Positions 25,251 through 33,946 of a stretch of 40,655 bases of DNA are shown here, piece by piece. Below the pieces are notes generated by a model that was given only the letters and a program-made list of their open reading frames with translations, was not told the origin of the DNA and did no database searches. The position numbers were made by a program, and so were the translations under genes. Every line of letters starts with the position of its first letter. Within the stretch, counting starts at the first letter, position 1. Origin of the DNA: Planktotalea sp. (GTDB lineage: Bacteria; Pseudomonadota; Alphaproteobacteria; Rhodobacterales; Rhodobacteraceae); assembly GCF_018607965.1 (NCBI RefSeq), contig NZ_JABBAM010000125.1, positions 1 through 40,655 of the forward strand, in the 5' to 3' direction.

Positions 25251-26420
25251 ATGAATTTGGGTCTTTTCCTGTTGTGTCTGGCATATATTCTTAGCCAATT
25301 TTATCGCGCGTTTCTTGCGGTTCTCACGGATGTACTTGGCGCAGATTTAGGCGCGACGCCTGATATGTTGGCGACGGCGTCCGGACTTTGGTTTCTGTCT
25401 TTTGCGGCGATGCAAATACCTGTCGGTTGGGCGCTGGATACGCATGGGCCGCGTCGCACCACGGCACTTCTTTTGTTGCTGGGTGGGGCAGGTGGTGCGG
25501 CGGTCTTTGCCATGGCAACGACACCCCAGCATATCAATATTGCGATGCTTTTGATCGGTATTGGTTGCGCGCCTGTCTTGATGGCGAGCTTTTTTGTGTT
25601 TGCGCGCATGTATCCCGCAAAAATGTTCGCCACGCTTGGGGCGATTATGATCGGGGTTGGATCGCTTGGGAACCTTGCGGGATCTGTTCCTTTGACATGG
25701 GCCGTGGACGTGTTCGGGTGGCGTGAGACGTTATGGGTGTTGGCAGGTGTCACCGTGCTGATTGCGGTTGGTTTGTGGATCGTGATCAAAGATCCGCCTG
25801 CGGTTGGGGGGGATCTTAAGGGGTCGGTGCTGGATCTGTTCAAGATCCGTGCGCTTTGGTTCATCTTCCCTTTGATGTTGGTTTATTACGCACCTGCGGG
25901 TGCGATGCGCGGGCTGTGGATTGGGCCATACGTGACGGATGTATTCGGTGGGAATGCTGGAATTGCGAGCCTGTGGATGGGCTGTGCGATGATCGTGGGC
26001 ACATTTGCATACGGGCCTTTGGATCGCATCTTTGGCACGCGCAAATGGGTGGCATTGGTCGGCAACGCGATGGCTTGTCTGTTTGTATTGTTGCTGGGTC
26101 TTGGCATTGCGCAAGGGTATTGGAGCGCGGTTGCGTTGTTCGCGGCGGCCGGTTTCTTTGGCGTGTCTTTTCCGTTGCTCATGGCGCATGGGCGCGCGTT
26201 TGTCCCTGCGCATTTGGCGGGGCGCGGGGTGACCTTGATGAACCTGTTTGGTATTGGCGGTGTGGGCATCTGGCAGGTCATATCGGGGCGTATGCATGCC
26301 TCGCTTTCGCCGACTGCAGCGAACGTCGCTGATCCCTATCAGACGATCTTTCTGTTTTTTGCTGCCATGTTGGCGATAGGCATCTTGATCTATGCCTTCA
26401 GCGAAGATCGCATCGATTAA
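25251..26420 (+). CDS. major facilitator superfamily transporter
   Basis: A 389-residue membrane protein with about 12 predicted helices. The MFS features are visible: the N-terminal helix followed by FYRAFLAVLTDVLGADLG, the motif-A-like loop PVGWALDTHGPRRTTALLLLLGG after helix 2, and a central hydrophilic loop around residues 180-205. The second half repeats a shorter pattern (FAYGPLDRIFGTRKWVALVG). It is preceded by the hairpin repeat, so it is probably a single-gene unit. The substrate is unknown. Confidence 0.85.
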   Translation: MNLGLFLLCLAYILSQFYRAFLAVLTDVLGADLGATPDMLATASGLWFLSFAAMQIPVGWALDTHGPRRTTALLLLLGGAGGAAVFAMATTPQHINIAMLLIGIGCAPVLMASFFVFARMYPAKMFATLGAIMIGVGSLGNLAGSVPLTWAVDVFGWRETLWVLAGVTVLIAVGLWIVIKDPPAVGGDLKGSVLDLFKIRALWFIFPLMLVYYAPAGAMRGLWIGPYVTDVFGGNAGIASLWMGCAMIVGTFAYGPLDRIFGTRKWVALVGNAMACLFVLLLGLGIAQGYWSAVALFAAAGFFGVSFPLLMAHGRAFVPAHLAGRGVTLMNLFGIGGVGIWQVISGRMHASLSPTAANVADPYQTIFLFFAAMLAIGILIYAFSEDRID

Positions 26421-26546
26421 AGTCACACATACTTCATCGTTGCCGCAGCGCAGCGCTTCGCCCCTTTTCCAATGGGTGCGATAGGCGTATAGCGGCCCCG
26501 TTGGTGCGCACATGCGCGTCATCACAACCCGTAGAGGAGAGACCCC

Positions 26547-27569
26547 ATGGGGTATAAAGTCGTCGTCGTTGGCGCCACAGGCAATGTGGGCCGTGAAATG
26601 TTGAACATCCTGGATGAACGCAAGTTCCCAGTGGATGAGCTTGCCGTTTTGGCAAGCCGTAAATCCATGGGCACGGAAGTCAGCTTTGGTGATAAAACGT
26701 TGAAGACGAAAGACTTGGACACGTTTGATTTCACGGGATGGGACATCGCTTTGTTCGCGGTTGGCTCTGACGCCACCAAGAAATACGCGCCTGTTGCTGC
26801 GAAGTCTGGCTGCGTTGTGATCGATAACTCGTCGCTTTATCGTTACGATCCGGACGTTCCGTTGATCGTTCCAGAAGTGAACCCAGAGGCGATCCACGGC
26901 TATTCCAAGAAGAACATCATCGCGAATCCTAACTGTTCTACTGCGCAGATGGTTGTCGCGCTAAAGCCCTTGCATGACCGCGCGCGCATCAAGCGTGTTG
27001 TCGTAAGCACGTACCAATCGGTTTCTGGTGCTGGCAAAGGCGGCGCTGACGAGCTGTGGGATCAGACCAAGTCGATCTACAATCCGACAGATGACAAGCC
27101 ACCAAAGCAGTTCACTAAGCAGATTGCGTTTAACGTGATCCCGCATATCGACGTATTCCTTGATAGCGGTGAGACCAAAGAAGAATGGAAGATGGTCGCG
27201 GAAACCAAGAAGATCATTGATCCAAATATCAAGGTTACTGCAACCTGTGTGCGTGTGCCTGTTTTCGTGGGTCACTCTGAATCGATTAACATCGAATTCG
27301 AAGACTTTTTGGACGAAGATGAAGCCCGTGACATCCTGCGTGAAGCACCCGGCATCATGGTCATCGACAAGCGCGAAGACGGCGGCTACGTCACACCCGT
27401 TGAGTGCGTTGGCGACTACGCAACGTTCATTTCGCGCATCCGTCAGGACAGCACGATTGATAATGGCCTGAACCTATGGTGCGTGTCTGACAACCTGCGC
27501 AAAGGTGCGGCGTTGAACGCTGTGCAGATCGCAGAGACGCTGGGGAATAGGGTCCTTAAGAAGGGCTAA
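26547..27569 (+). CDS. asd: aspartate-semialdehyde dehydrogenase
   Basis: Second step of the aspartate pathway (lysine, threonine and methionine synthesis): reduces aspartyl phosphate to the semialdehyde using NADPH. The 340-residue protein has VVVGATGNVGREMLNIL at the N-terminus, the catalytic Cys130 in NPNCSTAQMV, SVSGAGKGGADEL, and the C-terminal RVPVFVGHSESINIEF. GAGGAG six bases before the ATG. It ends at a strong terminator. In the same window dapD uses a downstream intermediate of this pathway. Confidence 0.96.
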   Translation: MGYKVVVVGATGNVGREMLNILDERKFPVDELAVLASRKSMGTEVSFGDKTLKTKDLDTFDFTGWDIALFAVGSDATKKYAPVAAKSGCVVIDNSSLYRYDPDVPLIVPEVNPEAIHGYSKKNIIANPNCSTAQMVVALKPLHDRARIKRVVVSTYQSVSGAGKGGADELWDQTKSIYNPTDDKPPKQFTKQIAFNVIPHIDVFLDSGETKEEWKMVAETKKIIDPNIKVTATCVRVPVFVGHSESINIEFEDFLDEDEARDILREAPGIMVIDKREDGGYVTPVECVGDYATFISRIRQDSTIDNGLNLWCVSDNLRKGAALNAVQIAETLGNRVLKKG

Positions 27570-27588
27570 GCCCACGTTCAGAGAATTA

Positions 27589-27622
27589 GGAAAACCCCGT
27601 CTTTTGCAAGGTGGGGTTTTTC
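27589..27622 (+). terminator. intrinsic terminator of asd
   Basis: AAAACCCC / GGGGTTTT with an inner CTT/AAG pairing, followed by TTTTTC, lies about 20 bases after the asd stop codon. Confidence 0.85.
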
Positions 27623-27710
27623 TTTGGGCGCATGTGAAACTGATTGATATTGCACAACACTCTTCATATTGCGCTTATCAGCAGCACACAATTCTCTGCA
27701 AGGACTTCAC

Positions 27711-28226
27711 ATGCGTATCATTTTAGCTTTCGGTTTGGCCTTCGCATTAGCGGGCTGCGCGTCGTTATCCAAAGATGAATGCTTAAGTGGAAACTGGGAT
27801 GAGATTGGGTTTAGGGACGGCACTAACGGGAAGACCAGTGCGTTCCTGCAACGCCATGTTAAGGCCTGCGAGAAAACAGGTGTAGTGCCAGTTCAAAGCG
27901 TTTCGGAACAGGGTCGACAGCGTGGCTTGCCAGCCTATTGCGTTCCCTCAAAGGCGTATTCTGAGGGCCGTAACGGTCGGGCGCTTAGTGCAGTTTGTCC
28001 CGCTGCCCAAATACCGGCGCTACAAGCGGCACATTCCGTTGGCGTTCAATATCATGAGTACACCGAAGAAATTAACGAACTCAAATCGCGTATTCAAGAC
28101 ATTGGAAGCGAGATTATCGCTGAACAAGATGTATGTCAGCGCACACTTTTGGTTTTAGAAAGCCAATCGTTGACCCATCAGATTTCTATATTAGAGCGGC
28201 GTCGCGCGAAAGTTTCTGCGTTTTAG
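27711..28226 (+). CDS. DUF2799-type lipoprotein
   Basis: A 171-residue exported lipoprotein: lipobox ALAGC with Cys at about residue 16, then repeated Cys, Trp, Gly and aromatic positions of the DUF2799 type (NWDEIGFRDGTNG; EQGRQRGLPAYC; YSEGRNGRALSAVCP). The last third is a helical, coiled-coil-like segment (ELKSRIQDIGSEIIAEQ). AAGGA six bases before the ATG at 27711 gives the start; 14 extra residues upstream are unsupported. Function is unknown. Its end overlaps the stop of the convergent SbtB-like gene by four bases. Confidence 0.82.
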   Translation: MRIILAFGLAFALAGCASLSKDECLSGNWDEIGFRDGTNGKTSAFLQRHVKACEKTGVVPVQSVSEQGRQRGLPAYCVPSKAYSEGRNGRALSAVCPAAQIPALQAAHSVGVQYHEYTEEINELKSRIQDIGSEIIAEQDVCQRTLLVLESQSLTHQISILERRRAKVSAF

Positions 28227-28534
28227 AACAATTCTGCGCGCAGCACTTCACAATCAACAATTGACACAACCCCGATGTGGCGTTCGACCACTGCGAATGC
28301 GGCGTCTAAAAGCGTGTCCAGACGGTCGGGGCGGATGATGCAGATGACTTGGACCATGCCGTCGCCGCGTCCGATGCTGCCTTCGCGTGTCCATGCGCCG
28401 GATTTACCGGAACCGCCGAACACAGGCAGGACGGAATAGCCGGTCACGTCCGCCTTTTCGATGGCCGCGGTCAGGCGGGATAGCATGATCTTTTCAATCG
28501 TAATTTCGACGCGTTTTGCTTTGTGGGTTTGCAT
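28223..28534 (-). CDS. PII-like signalling protein (SbtB type)
   Basis: A 103-residue member of the PII superfamily: an EITIEKIMLSRLTAAIEKADVTGYSVLPV beta-alpha start, an exposed middle loop rich in Gly/Ser/Trp (GGSGKSGAWTREGSIGRGDG), and a VQVICIIRPDRLDTLLDAAF second half. Cyanobacterial SbtB binds adenine nucleotides (cAMP/ADP/ATP) and controls SbtA. The gene starts 4 bases after sbtA ends, with its GGAGG ribosome site inside the end of sbtA, so the two are coupled and SbtB regulation of this permease is likely. It lacks the C-terminal CGPEGC-like extension of some cyanobacterial SbtB, and classic GlnB/GlnK uridylylation is not suggested. Confidence 0.85.
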   Translation of the reverse strand: MQTHKAKRVEITIEKIMLSRLTAAIEKADVTGYSVLPVFGGSGKSGAWTREGSIGRGDGMVQVICIIRPDRLDTLLDAAFAVVERHIGVVSIVDCEVLRAELF

Positions 28535-28538
28535 CAGG

Positions 28539-29513
28539 TCAGCCTCCGATCACGGCAGTGGCAAGCGCGAGGTAGAGCGGGATGCCTAGGACTAGGTTGA
28601 AGGGGAACGTCACGCCAAGGGACAGCGTGAGGTAGATGGATGGGTTCGCCTCTGGCAAGGCCACGCGCATGGCAGCGGGGACGGCGATATAGGAGGCGGA
28701 GGCGCTGAGCACCATGAGGAGCAACGCAGAGCCAAGGGGGAGGCCGATTAGGACGGCGGTTCCTAGACCGATCAGGCTGCCCAAGATGGGCATGATGATG
28801 CCAAAGGCCAGCGCGCCTGCGTCGAGCACGCCGCGTCCTTTGCGCAGGCCACGACCCGCGATGATACCCATATCGAGAAGGAACAGGCAGAGCACGCCTT
28901 TGAACGGTGCGATGACCAGTGGTGCGATTTCTTTCAAGCCTTCTTCGCCTGTAATCATGCCGATCAAGAATGCGCCGATCAGCAGTACAATTGAGCCGTT
29001 CAGCATGATTTCACGCCATAGTCCGGGTTCCATCGTTCCGCCGCCCTTGGAGCGCGTAACGAGCCAAAGTGCGGAGAGGATAGCAGGCGCTTCCATCGCG
29101 GCGGCAACGGCAACCATGTAGCCGTCATATGCGATGCCTTGGCTTTCAAGGACCGAAGTGGCGGCGACGAAGGTCACGATGGAGATTGATCCGTAGTGCC
29201 CCGCGACTGCCGCTGCATCAAGTGCGCTGAGGCCGCTTAAGACGCGCAGGATTGCGTATGCGATGAGGGGGATGAGGGCGGAGAGGATGACGCCAGCCAG
29301 TAGTGTTAGGCCGAGCGTTAGGTCGATGCCATGATCGGCTAGGCTAACGCCACCTTTGAAACCAATCGCGAACAACAGATACAGCGACATGCCTTTGGCG
29401 ATGGCTTCTGGGATGCTAAGATCGGATCGCACGAGCGCTGCAAACAGACCCAGAACGAACGACAAAACGATCGGCGTTACCAGTGTTTCAGCAGTAAGCG
29501 AGAAGATATCCAT
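28539..29513 (-). CDS. sodium-dependent bicarbonate transporter family (SbtA-like)
   Basis: A 324-residue, mostly hydrophobic protein with about 10 helices. It contains the SbtA family start ETLVTPIVLSFVLGLFAALVRSDLSIPEAIAKGMSLYLLFAIGFKGGVSL, the central HYGSISIVTFVAA (an SbtA hallmark), and a second, inverted-repeat-like half with FKGVLCLFLLDMGIIAGRGL. SbtA is a Na+-coupled HCO3- importer of cyanobacteria; homologs in heterotrophs are less studied. The ATG at 29513 is chosen over an upstream frame start at 29537 because GAGGGA lies just upstream. Probably co-transcribed with the carbonic anhydrase upstream and sbtB downstream. Confidence 0.9.
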   Translation of the reverse strand: MDIFSLTAETLVTPIVLSFVLGLFAALVRSDLSIPEAIAKGMSLYLLFAIGFKGGVSLADHGIDLTLGLTLLAGVILSALIPLIAYAILRVLSGLSALDAAAVAGHYGSISIVTFVAATSVLESQGIAYDGYMVAVAAAMEAPAILSALWLVTRSKGGGTMEPGLWREIMLNGSIVLLIGAFLIGMITGEEGLKEIAPLVIAPFKGVLCLFLLDMGIIAGRGLRKGRGVLDAGALAFGIIMPILGSLIGLGTAVLIGLPLGSALLLMVLSASASYIAVPAAMRVALPEANPSIYLTLSLGVTFPFNLVLGIPLYLALATAVIGG

Positions 29514-29591
29514 GAGCAGTGTCCCTCTTTGCGGCACTTAAAATGCCGTTCAACTTTTAGCGATATGGGGGGCGTCTAGTGGATTGAAAGA

Positions 29592-30242
29592 TCAGAGAGT
29601 AGAAAATTCCCGAGTATTTGAGTCAAGACATTCCAAAGTGCCTTCACCGATCTCAGTCCAGAGGCCATGCAGGGTCAGCATATCGTTTTCGACAGCTTCT
29701 TTGATGAACGGAAAGGTCATGAGATTTTCAAGGGACACTGCGACGGCTTCCTTTTCCAAAGCAGTCTGCATCGCGTCGCCCTCATGTGTCTTGCTGACAC
29801 GCTCGTAGCCGGGACGCAGAATGTCCATCCAGCGACCTACAAAACTGGTGGATTTTTCAAGCTCTGGGGCTTTGCCTGTACACATGTCCAGACAGCCTTG
29901 GATGCCACCGCAATTTGAATGGCCCAGCACGATAACATGCGCGACTTTTAGGGCCGTTACAGCATATTCAACAGCAGCTGAGGTGCCGTGATGATCGCCG
30001 TCAGGGGCGTACGCAGGGACGAGATTTGCGATATTGCGATGGATGAAAAATTCACCCTGATCCGCGCCAAAGATAGACGTCACATGTACGCGACTGTCAC
30101 AGCATGAAATCACCATAGCGCGTGGGCGCTGACCTTCGGTTGCGAGGCGCTTGTACCACGCGCGGTTCTCCGAGTGGGTCGTCGCTTTCCAGCCATGATA
30201 GCGTTGAACAAGATAGCTTGGCAGCGGTTTTGCGTGGCTCAT
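29592..30242 (-). CDS. beta-type carbonic anhydrase
   Basis: Interconverts CO2 and HCO3-. The 216-residue protein has the zinc and dyad residues of the beta class: SCCDSR (Cys47, Asp49, Arg51), and HSNCGG (the His/Cys zinc pair). The interior RNIANLVP and VEYAVTALKVAHVIVLG are typical. No signal peptide, so it is cytoplasmic. It is the first gene of the minus-strand set with sbtA and sbtB, a combination that would hydrate CO2 and import bicarbonate to supply carboxylases. The neighbours are separated by about 80 bases, so cotranscription with sbtA is likely but not proven. Confidence 0.94.
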   Translation of the reverse strand: MSHAKPLPSYLVQRYHGWKATTHSENRAWYKRLATEGQRPRAMVISCCDSRVHVTSIFGADQGEFFIHRNIANLVPAYAPDGDHHGTSAAVEYAVTALKVAHVIVLGHSNCGGIQGCLDMCTGKAPELEKSTSFVGRWMDILRPGYERVSKTHEGDAMQTALEKEAVAVSLENLMTFPFIKEAVENDMLTLHGLWTEIGEGTLECLDSNTREFSTL

Positions 30243-30385
30243 GTTTTGGTCCCATTCGTTCTTTGTTTGGGTGCGATACGCTGAATTTGAACGAATTTCG
30301 AGAGAAAAGAGTGTCGCGCATCAACCTTTTAGGAAGACCCAAGGCGCATACAACTTATGCCGAGGGGGCGAATTGGGGTGAAACC

Positions 30386-30766
30386 ATGCAATCAATTACA
30401 ACTTTAGCACCGATGGAACGTGTCCGGCTTGATCCGGACCGTCTGGAAGTTCTGTACACGAGACTTGGTGAGGACGGTGCTGACAATGTGCTTTGCCGCG
30501 CGATGGAAGAAATGGCGATCCGGTTAAAGCAAAGTGAAAAAATTTATAGTGCGGGCGCTTCTGGCGAATTAAGGAAGACAGTTCATTCACTGATCCCAAT
30601 CTCGGATCAAATCGGCTTGGATACTCTTGCCCGTGTTGCCCAAGATGTTGTCATATGCATTGATTCTGGAAATTTGACTGCGCTTGGTGCGACGTTTGCC
30701 AGATTGATACGGACATCAGATCAATCCCTGACAGCAATCTGGGACCTACAAGATGTTACGAATTGA
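30386..30766 (+). CDS. HPt-like histidine-phosphotransfer-type protein (tentative)
   Basis: A 126-residue, all-helical-looking protein. Residues 60-75 (GELRKTVHSLIPISDQIG) resemble the phosphorylatable His segment of HPt domains (HxLKGxxxxxG), with His67 as candidate; the surrounding helices (RAMEEMAIRLKQ, LDTLARVAQDVVICIDS) fit a four-helix bundle. The Lys and Gly normally right after the His are not matched, so it may be a degenerate or non-catalytic relative. No histidine kinase or receiver gene is near. GGGGTG six bases before the ATG at 30386. Divergent from the carbonic anhydrase with 143 bases between. Confidence 0.55.
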   Translation: MQSITTLAPMERVRLDPDRLEVLYTRLGEDGADNVLCRAMEEMAIRLKQSEKIYSAGASGELRKTVHSLIPISDQIGLDTLARVAQDVVICIDSGNLTALGATFARLIRTSDQSLTAIWDLQDVTN

Positions 30767-30868
30767 AGGTTGGGGTTGGGCGAGAGTTAGCGCGCACTGA
30801 ATTCTACGCTTGCGGGGCAAGGTGAAGCAGATAGCTTAGTGGCAATCGTAATTTGTGAGAGCGCACCT

Positions 30869-32254
30869 ATGTCCCTAACTTTTGCTTTGCAGACCGCCCC
30901 GAGCATTCCTTTAACATTGCTCTCTTGTGATGACTTAGGCCCTTGGTTGAGCAAGCAATCCGAGAGACTTCAAAATTGGGTCAACGCATCTGGGTTTACG
31001 GGTGCATTCGGCACATCATTGGTCTTGCCGAATGAAACAGGTGGAATTGAAGGTGCGCTGGTTGGATTTGGGACTGCGTCTGCGCGTGTGCGAACCCGAT
31101 TTGCGTTGGGTGCTGCGCGGGCTTCGTTACCTGCGCAGACTTTCCATTTAGTTGATGAACTTGATGATGATGTCTTGAAGTGCGAACTGCTCGGGTGGCT
31201 TTTGTCAGGGTACACGTTTGATCGATATCGCGAACAGAAGGCCCCCCAGGCGCAGTTGAAGTGCCCTGAAAATGCGGACGCGAGGACGCTTGAAGCAATT
31301 GTTGCTGGCGAAGTCCTGACCCGCAATCTGATCAATACGCCTGCATCTGATATGGGGCCACCTGATCTTGAAAATGCGGCACGGGACCTAGCGATGGCGC
31401 ATGGTGCTGAAATTAAGGTGGTCGAAGGCCAAGCGCTACTGGATCAGAATTTCCCAATGATCCATGCTGTCGGACGGGCTGCATCACGCGCGCCGCGTTT
31501 GATTGATTTGCATTGGGGCAAAGCCGGCCCCACTCTCACGCTTGTTGGAAAAGGGGTTTGTTTTGATACGGGCGGTCTAAATATCAAACCCGGCGGTTCA
31601 ATGGGTTTGATGAAGAAAGATATGGGTGGTGCGGCGGCTGTTCTGGGTCTTGCGAAAATGATCATGTCGCAAGGTTTGCCAATTCGATTGCGCGTTCTTG
31701 TGCCTGCCGTTGAAAATTCAATCAGCGCGGATGCGTTCCGTCCTCAAGATATTTTGAATTCCCGCAAAGGGCTGACCGTTGAGATCAATAACACGGATGC
31801 TGAGGGGCGTTTGGTTTTGGCTGATGCGTTGGCGTTTGCGGATGAAGAAACGCCCGATTTAATCATCTCAATGGCGACTTTGACAGGGGCAGCGCGTGTT
31901 GCTGTTGGTCCCGACCTTGCCCCCTATTTTGCACAAAGCGACGCGAGTGCACAGGCTTTGGAGGCGGCGGCAAAAACGGTTCAGGATCCAGTGTGGCGTA
32001 TGCCGTTCTGGGATCCTTACGAAGGCATGATCGAACCGGGCATTGCCGATTTGGACAACGCACCCAAAGGTGGCTTTGCTGGCTGTATAACGGCCGCCCT
32101 TTTCTTGCGCCGGTTTGTGACAGAAACCCCGAACTACATGCATTTCGATATCTATGGATGGCAACCAAGTGCTGCCCCCGCACGCCCTAAAGGGGGCGCA
32201 GGTCAGGCGGCGCGCGCCTTGTTTGAAGCGCTTCCTAAACTGCTGAACCTATGA
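30869..32254 (+). CDS. M17-family leucyl aminopeptidase
   Basis: Cytosolic aminopeptidase that clips N-terminal residues in protein turnover. The 461-residue protein has the M17 catalytic part: VGKGVCFDTGGLNIKPGGSMGLMKKDMGGAA (metal ligands Asp and catalytic Lys) and NTDAEGRLVLADAL (the family signature). An in-frame GTG at 30839 would add ten residues; the ATG at 30869 is a plausible start. The last bases overlap the next gene as ATGA, so it is translated with the NlpC/P60 gene. The N-terminal domain is less conserved, as usual for this family. Confidence 0.93.
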   Translation: MSLTFALQTAPSIPLTLLSCDDLGPWLSKQSERLQNWVNASGFTGAFGTSLVLPNETGGIEGALVGFGTASARVRTRFALGAARASLPAQTFHLVDELDDDVLKCELLGWLLSGYTFDRYREQKAPQAQLKCPENADARTLEAIVAGEVLTRNLINTPASDMGPPDLENAARDLAMAHGAEIKVVEGQALLDQNFPMIHAVGRAASRAPRLIDLHWGKAGPTLTLVGKGVCFDTGGLNIKPGGSMGLMKKDMGGAAAVLGLAKMIMSQGLPIRLRVLVPAVENSISADAFRPQDILNSRKGLTVEINNTDAEGRLVLADALAFADEETPDLIISMATLTGAARVAVGPDLAPYFAQSDASAQALEAAAKTVQDPVWRMPFWDPYEGMIEPGIADLDNAPKGGFAGCITAALFLRRFVTETPNYMHFDIYGWQPSAAPARPKGGAGQAARALFEALPKLLNL

Positions 32255-33069
32255 GCGATCCACGTCTGACCCCTGCCAATGGTCGCGTCGCGTGCGAAAC
32301 CCTGCGTGGAACGGTCGCGGCGGATACTTATGTCAACGGGGCGGCGCGTCAGGTGTCGGTTCCTGTAGCCGATCTCTTGCGCGCACCGAATGGCCCACGG
32401 GATCGCCAGTTGTTGTTGGGGGAAGGTGTCCGTTTGCTTGAAGAGCATTCAGGTTGGGCCTTTGTTCAAGCCAGTAAAGATGGATATTGTGGCTATGTCC
32501 ACGGCTCACAAATTGAGCCCCCGAGCGCACCGACCCATTGGATCAACGCGCCCTCCAGCCAAGCGTATGAGGCCGCCAATTTCAAATCGCGTGATTTGAT
32601 GCCGCTTAGCTTTGGCAGCAACATCACTGTTCTTGAAATGCACGCACGGTTTGCTGAAACCGCCCACGGTTTTGTACCACGTCAGCATATCTGTGGGGTC
32701 GGGGACGTGGAGCGCGGCCCCTCTCAAGTGGCGCGTTTGTTTCTGGGGACGCCTTATCTTTGGGGTGGCAACAGCCGCTTTGGGATCGATTGTTCTGGGC
32801 TTGTGCAAGCGGCTTTGCTGGCCTGTGGCATGGATTGCGCTGGGGATAGTGATCAGCAGGAAAGCAGCTTGGGCCGTGATGCGACGGGCAATCCCAAAGC
32901 GGGTGATTTACTGTTCTGGAAGGGCCATGTTGCAATGCTTGCGGACAACAAAACATTGATCCACGCCAACGCGCATCATATGGCGGTTGTGCTAGAGGGT
33001 TTGGACGTCGCGGTGGCCCGCATTGCGGCGCAAGGGGACGGCGAAATCACACGCCACGTGCGGTTTTAA
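32251..33069 (+). CDS. NlpC/P60 peptidase with SH3-like N-terminal region
   Basis: A peptidoglycan-type cysteine peptidase of 272 residues. Residues about 30-130 look like SH3b repeats (ending with the GFVPRQHICGVGD segment). From about 155, LFLGTPYLWGGNSRFGIDCSGLVQAALLACG carries the catalytic Cys of NlpC/P60, and KAGDLLFWKGHVAMLADNKTLIHANAHH the catalytic His and following polar residue. No obvious signal peptide is seen at the N-terminus, so it is possibly cytoplasmic or exported by another way. It overlaps the aminopeptidase by four bases, a pairing I recall being common in Rhodobacterales. Its stop overlaps that of the convergent DUF2794 gene. Confidence 0.92.
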   Translation: MSDPRLTPANGRVACETLRGTVAADTYVNGAARQVSVPVADLLRAPNGPRDRQLLLGEGVRLLEEHSGWAFVQASKDGYCGYVHGSQIEPPSAPTHWINAPSSQAYEAANFKSRDLMPLSFGSNITVLEMHARFAETAHGFVPRQHICGVGDVERGPSQVARLFLGTPYLWGGNSRFGIDCSGLVQAALLACGMDCAGDSDQQESSLGRDATGNPKAGDLLFWKGHVAMLADNKTLIHANAHHMAVVLEGLDVAVARIAAQGDGEITRHVRF

Positions 33070-33410
33070 TCGACAGCGCGGATGAGTTTACGTTCCAAAA
33101 CACGTAGCACTGCTTTCAAATCATTGCCGCGTTTTAAGATCTGACCATTCATGCCGACGACCGAATACTGCCCTTGTTTGTTACGTAGCTTAGGGCGCTT
33201 TTCGATCCGGTAGAGCGGGTTTTCAGCGGTGCGTTTGAACACGGAAAAAACGGCAAGCTCACGCAAGCACGAAATCCCGTAATCGCGCCATTCGCCGGCT
33301 GCAACCATTTGCCCATAGAGCGACATGATGGGGCCGAGTTCGGTGCGATGAAACGCGACTTGCATTTGGGCGGGCTGCGGATGTAGAGGAATGGGCGATT
33401 GATCTGTCAT
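33066..33410 (-). CDS. DUF2794 protein
   Basis: A small 114-residue protein with the DUF2794 core: QVAFHRTELGPIMSLYGQMVAAGEWRDYGIS, AVFSVFKRTAENPLYRIEKRPKLRNKQGQYSVVGMNG and LKAVLRVLERK. Found in alphaproteobacteria and of unknown function. The ATG at 33410 is preferred; the open frame extends 24 codons further up to 33482, overlapping the divergent GNAT gene, with no ribosome site. Confidence 0.88.
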   Translation of the reverse strand: MTDQSPIPLHPQPAQMQVAFHRTELGPIMSLYGQMVAAGEWRDYGISCLRELAVFSVFKRTAENPLYRIEKRPKLRNKQGQYSVVGMNGQILKRGNDLKAVLRVLERKLIRAVD

Positions 33411-33463
33411 ATCAATATACTTGCGTTCTTTAAAGCGCAAATCAAGCACTAGGGGACATGGTG

Positions 33464-33946
33464 ATGAAAATTCGGCCCACAACAGAGGCGGATCACGAAG
33501 GACTTTGGCAAATGCTAAAGCAGGTATTTCACGCGGGTGATACCTATGCGATTGATCCAGACATTGGCCAAGATGACGCGCTTGCCTATTGGACGGGCGC
33601 AGATGCGGGAAGCTATGTTATTGAGGTCGATGGCCGCTTGCTTGGTACCTACTATATAAAGACCAACACCCAAGGGGGCGGCGCACACGTGTGTAATTGC
33701 GGGTTTATCACGGCACCGAATTCAGGTGGGCAAGGCATCGCGCGTAAGATGTTGGAGGACGCTTTGATCCGTGCAAAAGCGGCGACGTACAAGGCGATGC
33801 AATTCAATTTCGTGCTCGCCAATAATGTGCGGGCAATCGACATCTGGAATCGCGCTGGCTTTGAAACGGTTGGGCGTCTTCCTAACGCGTTTGATCACCC
33901 CAAAGATGGGATGATCGATGCGCTGGTTATGTTTAGGGCGCTTTAG
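33464..33946 (+). CDS. GNAT-family N-acetyltransferase
   Basis: A 160-residue acetyltransferase that transfers an acetyl group from acetyl-CoA to an amine. The family elements are the N-terminal IRPTTEADHEGLWQML, the beta-bulge strand CNCGFITAPNSGGQGIARKMLEDALIRAK (Q/R-x-x-G-x-G/A acetyl-CoA loop), and NNVRAIDIWNRAGFETVGRLP. AGGGGA seven bases before the ATG at 33464 supports that start over the ATG at 33458. The substrate is unknown. The 3' end overlaps the convergent agmatinase-family gene by 14 bases. Confidence 0.9.
   Translation: MKIRPTTEADHEGLWQMLKQVFHAGDTYAIDPDIGQDDALAYWTGADAGSYVIEVDGRLLGTYYIKTNTQGGGAHVCNCGFITAPNSGGQGIARKMLEDALIRAKAATYKAMQFNFVLANNVRAIDIWNRAGFETVGRLPNAFDHPKDGMIDALVMFRAL

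Noticed and set aside
25731-26897. Long open frame antisense to the MFS and asd genes.
   Set aside because: It spans two recognised plus-strand genes and the gap between them, and its translation has the Arg/His/Gln-rich look of a shadow frame.
28223-28534. Calling the PII-like gene glnK.
   Set aside because: It lacks the GlnK T-loop Tyr region and sits directly behind an SbtA-like permease instead of an ammonium transporter.
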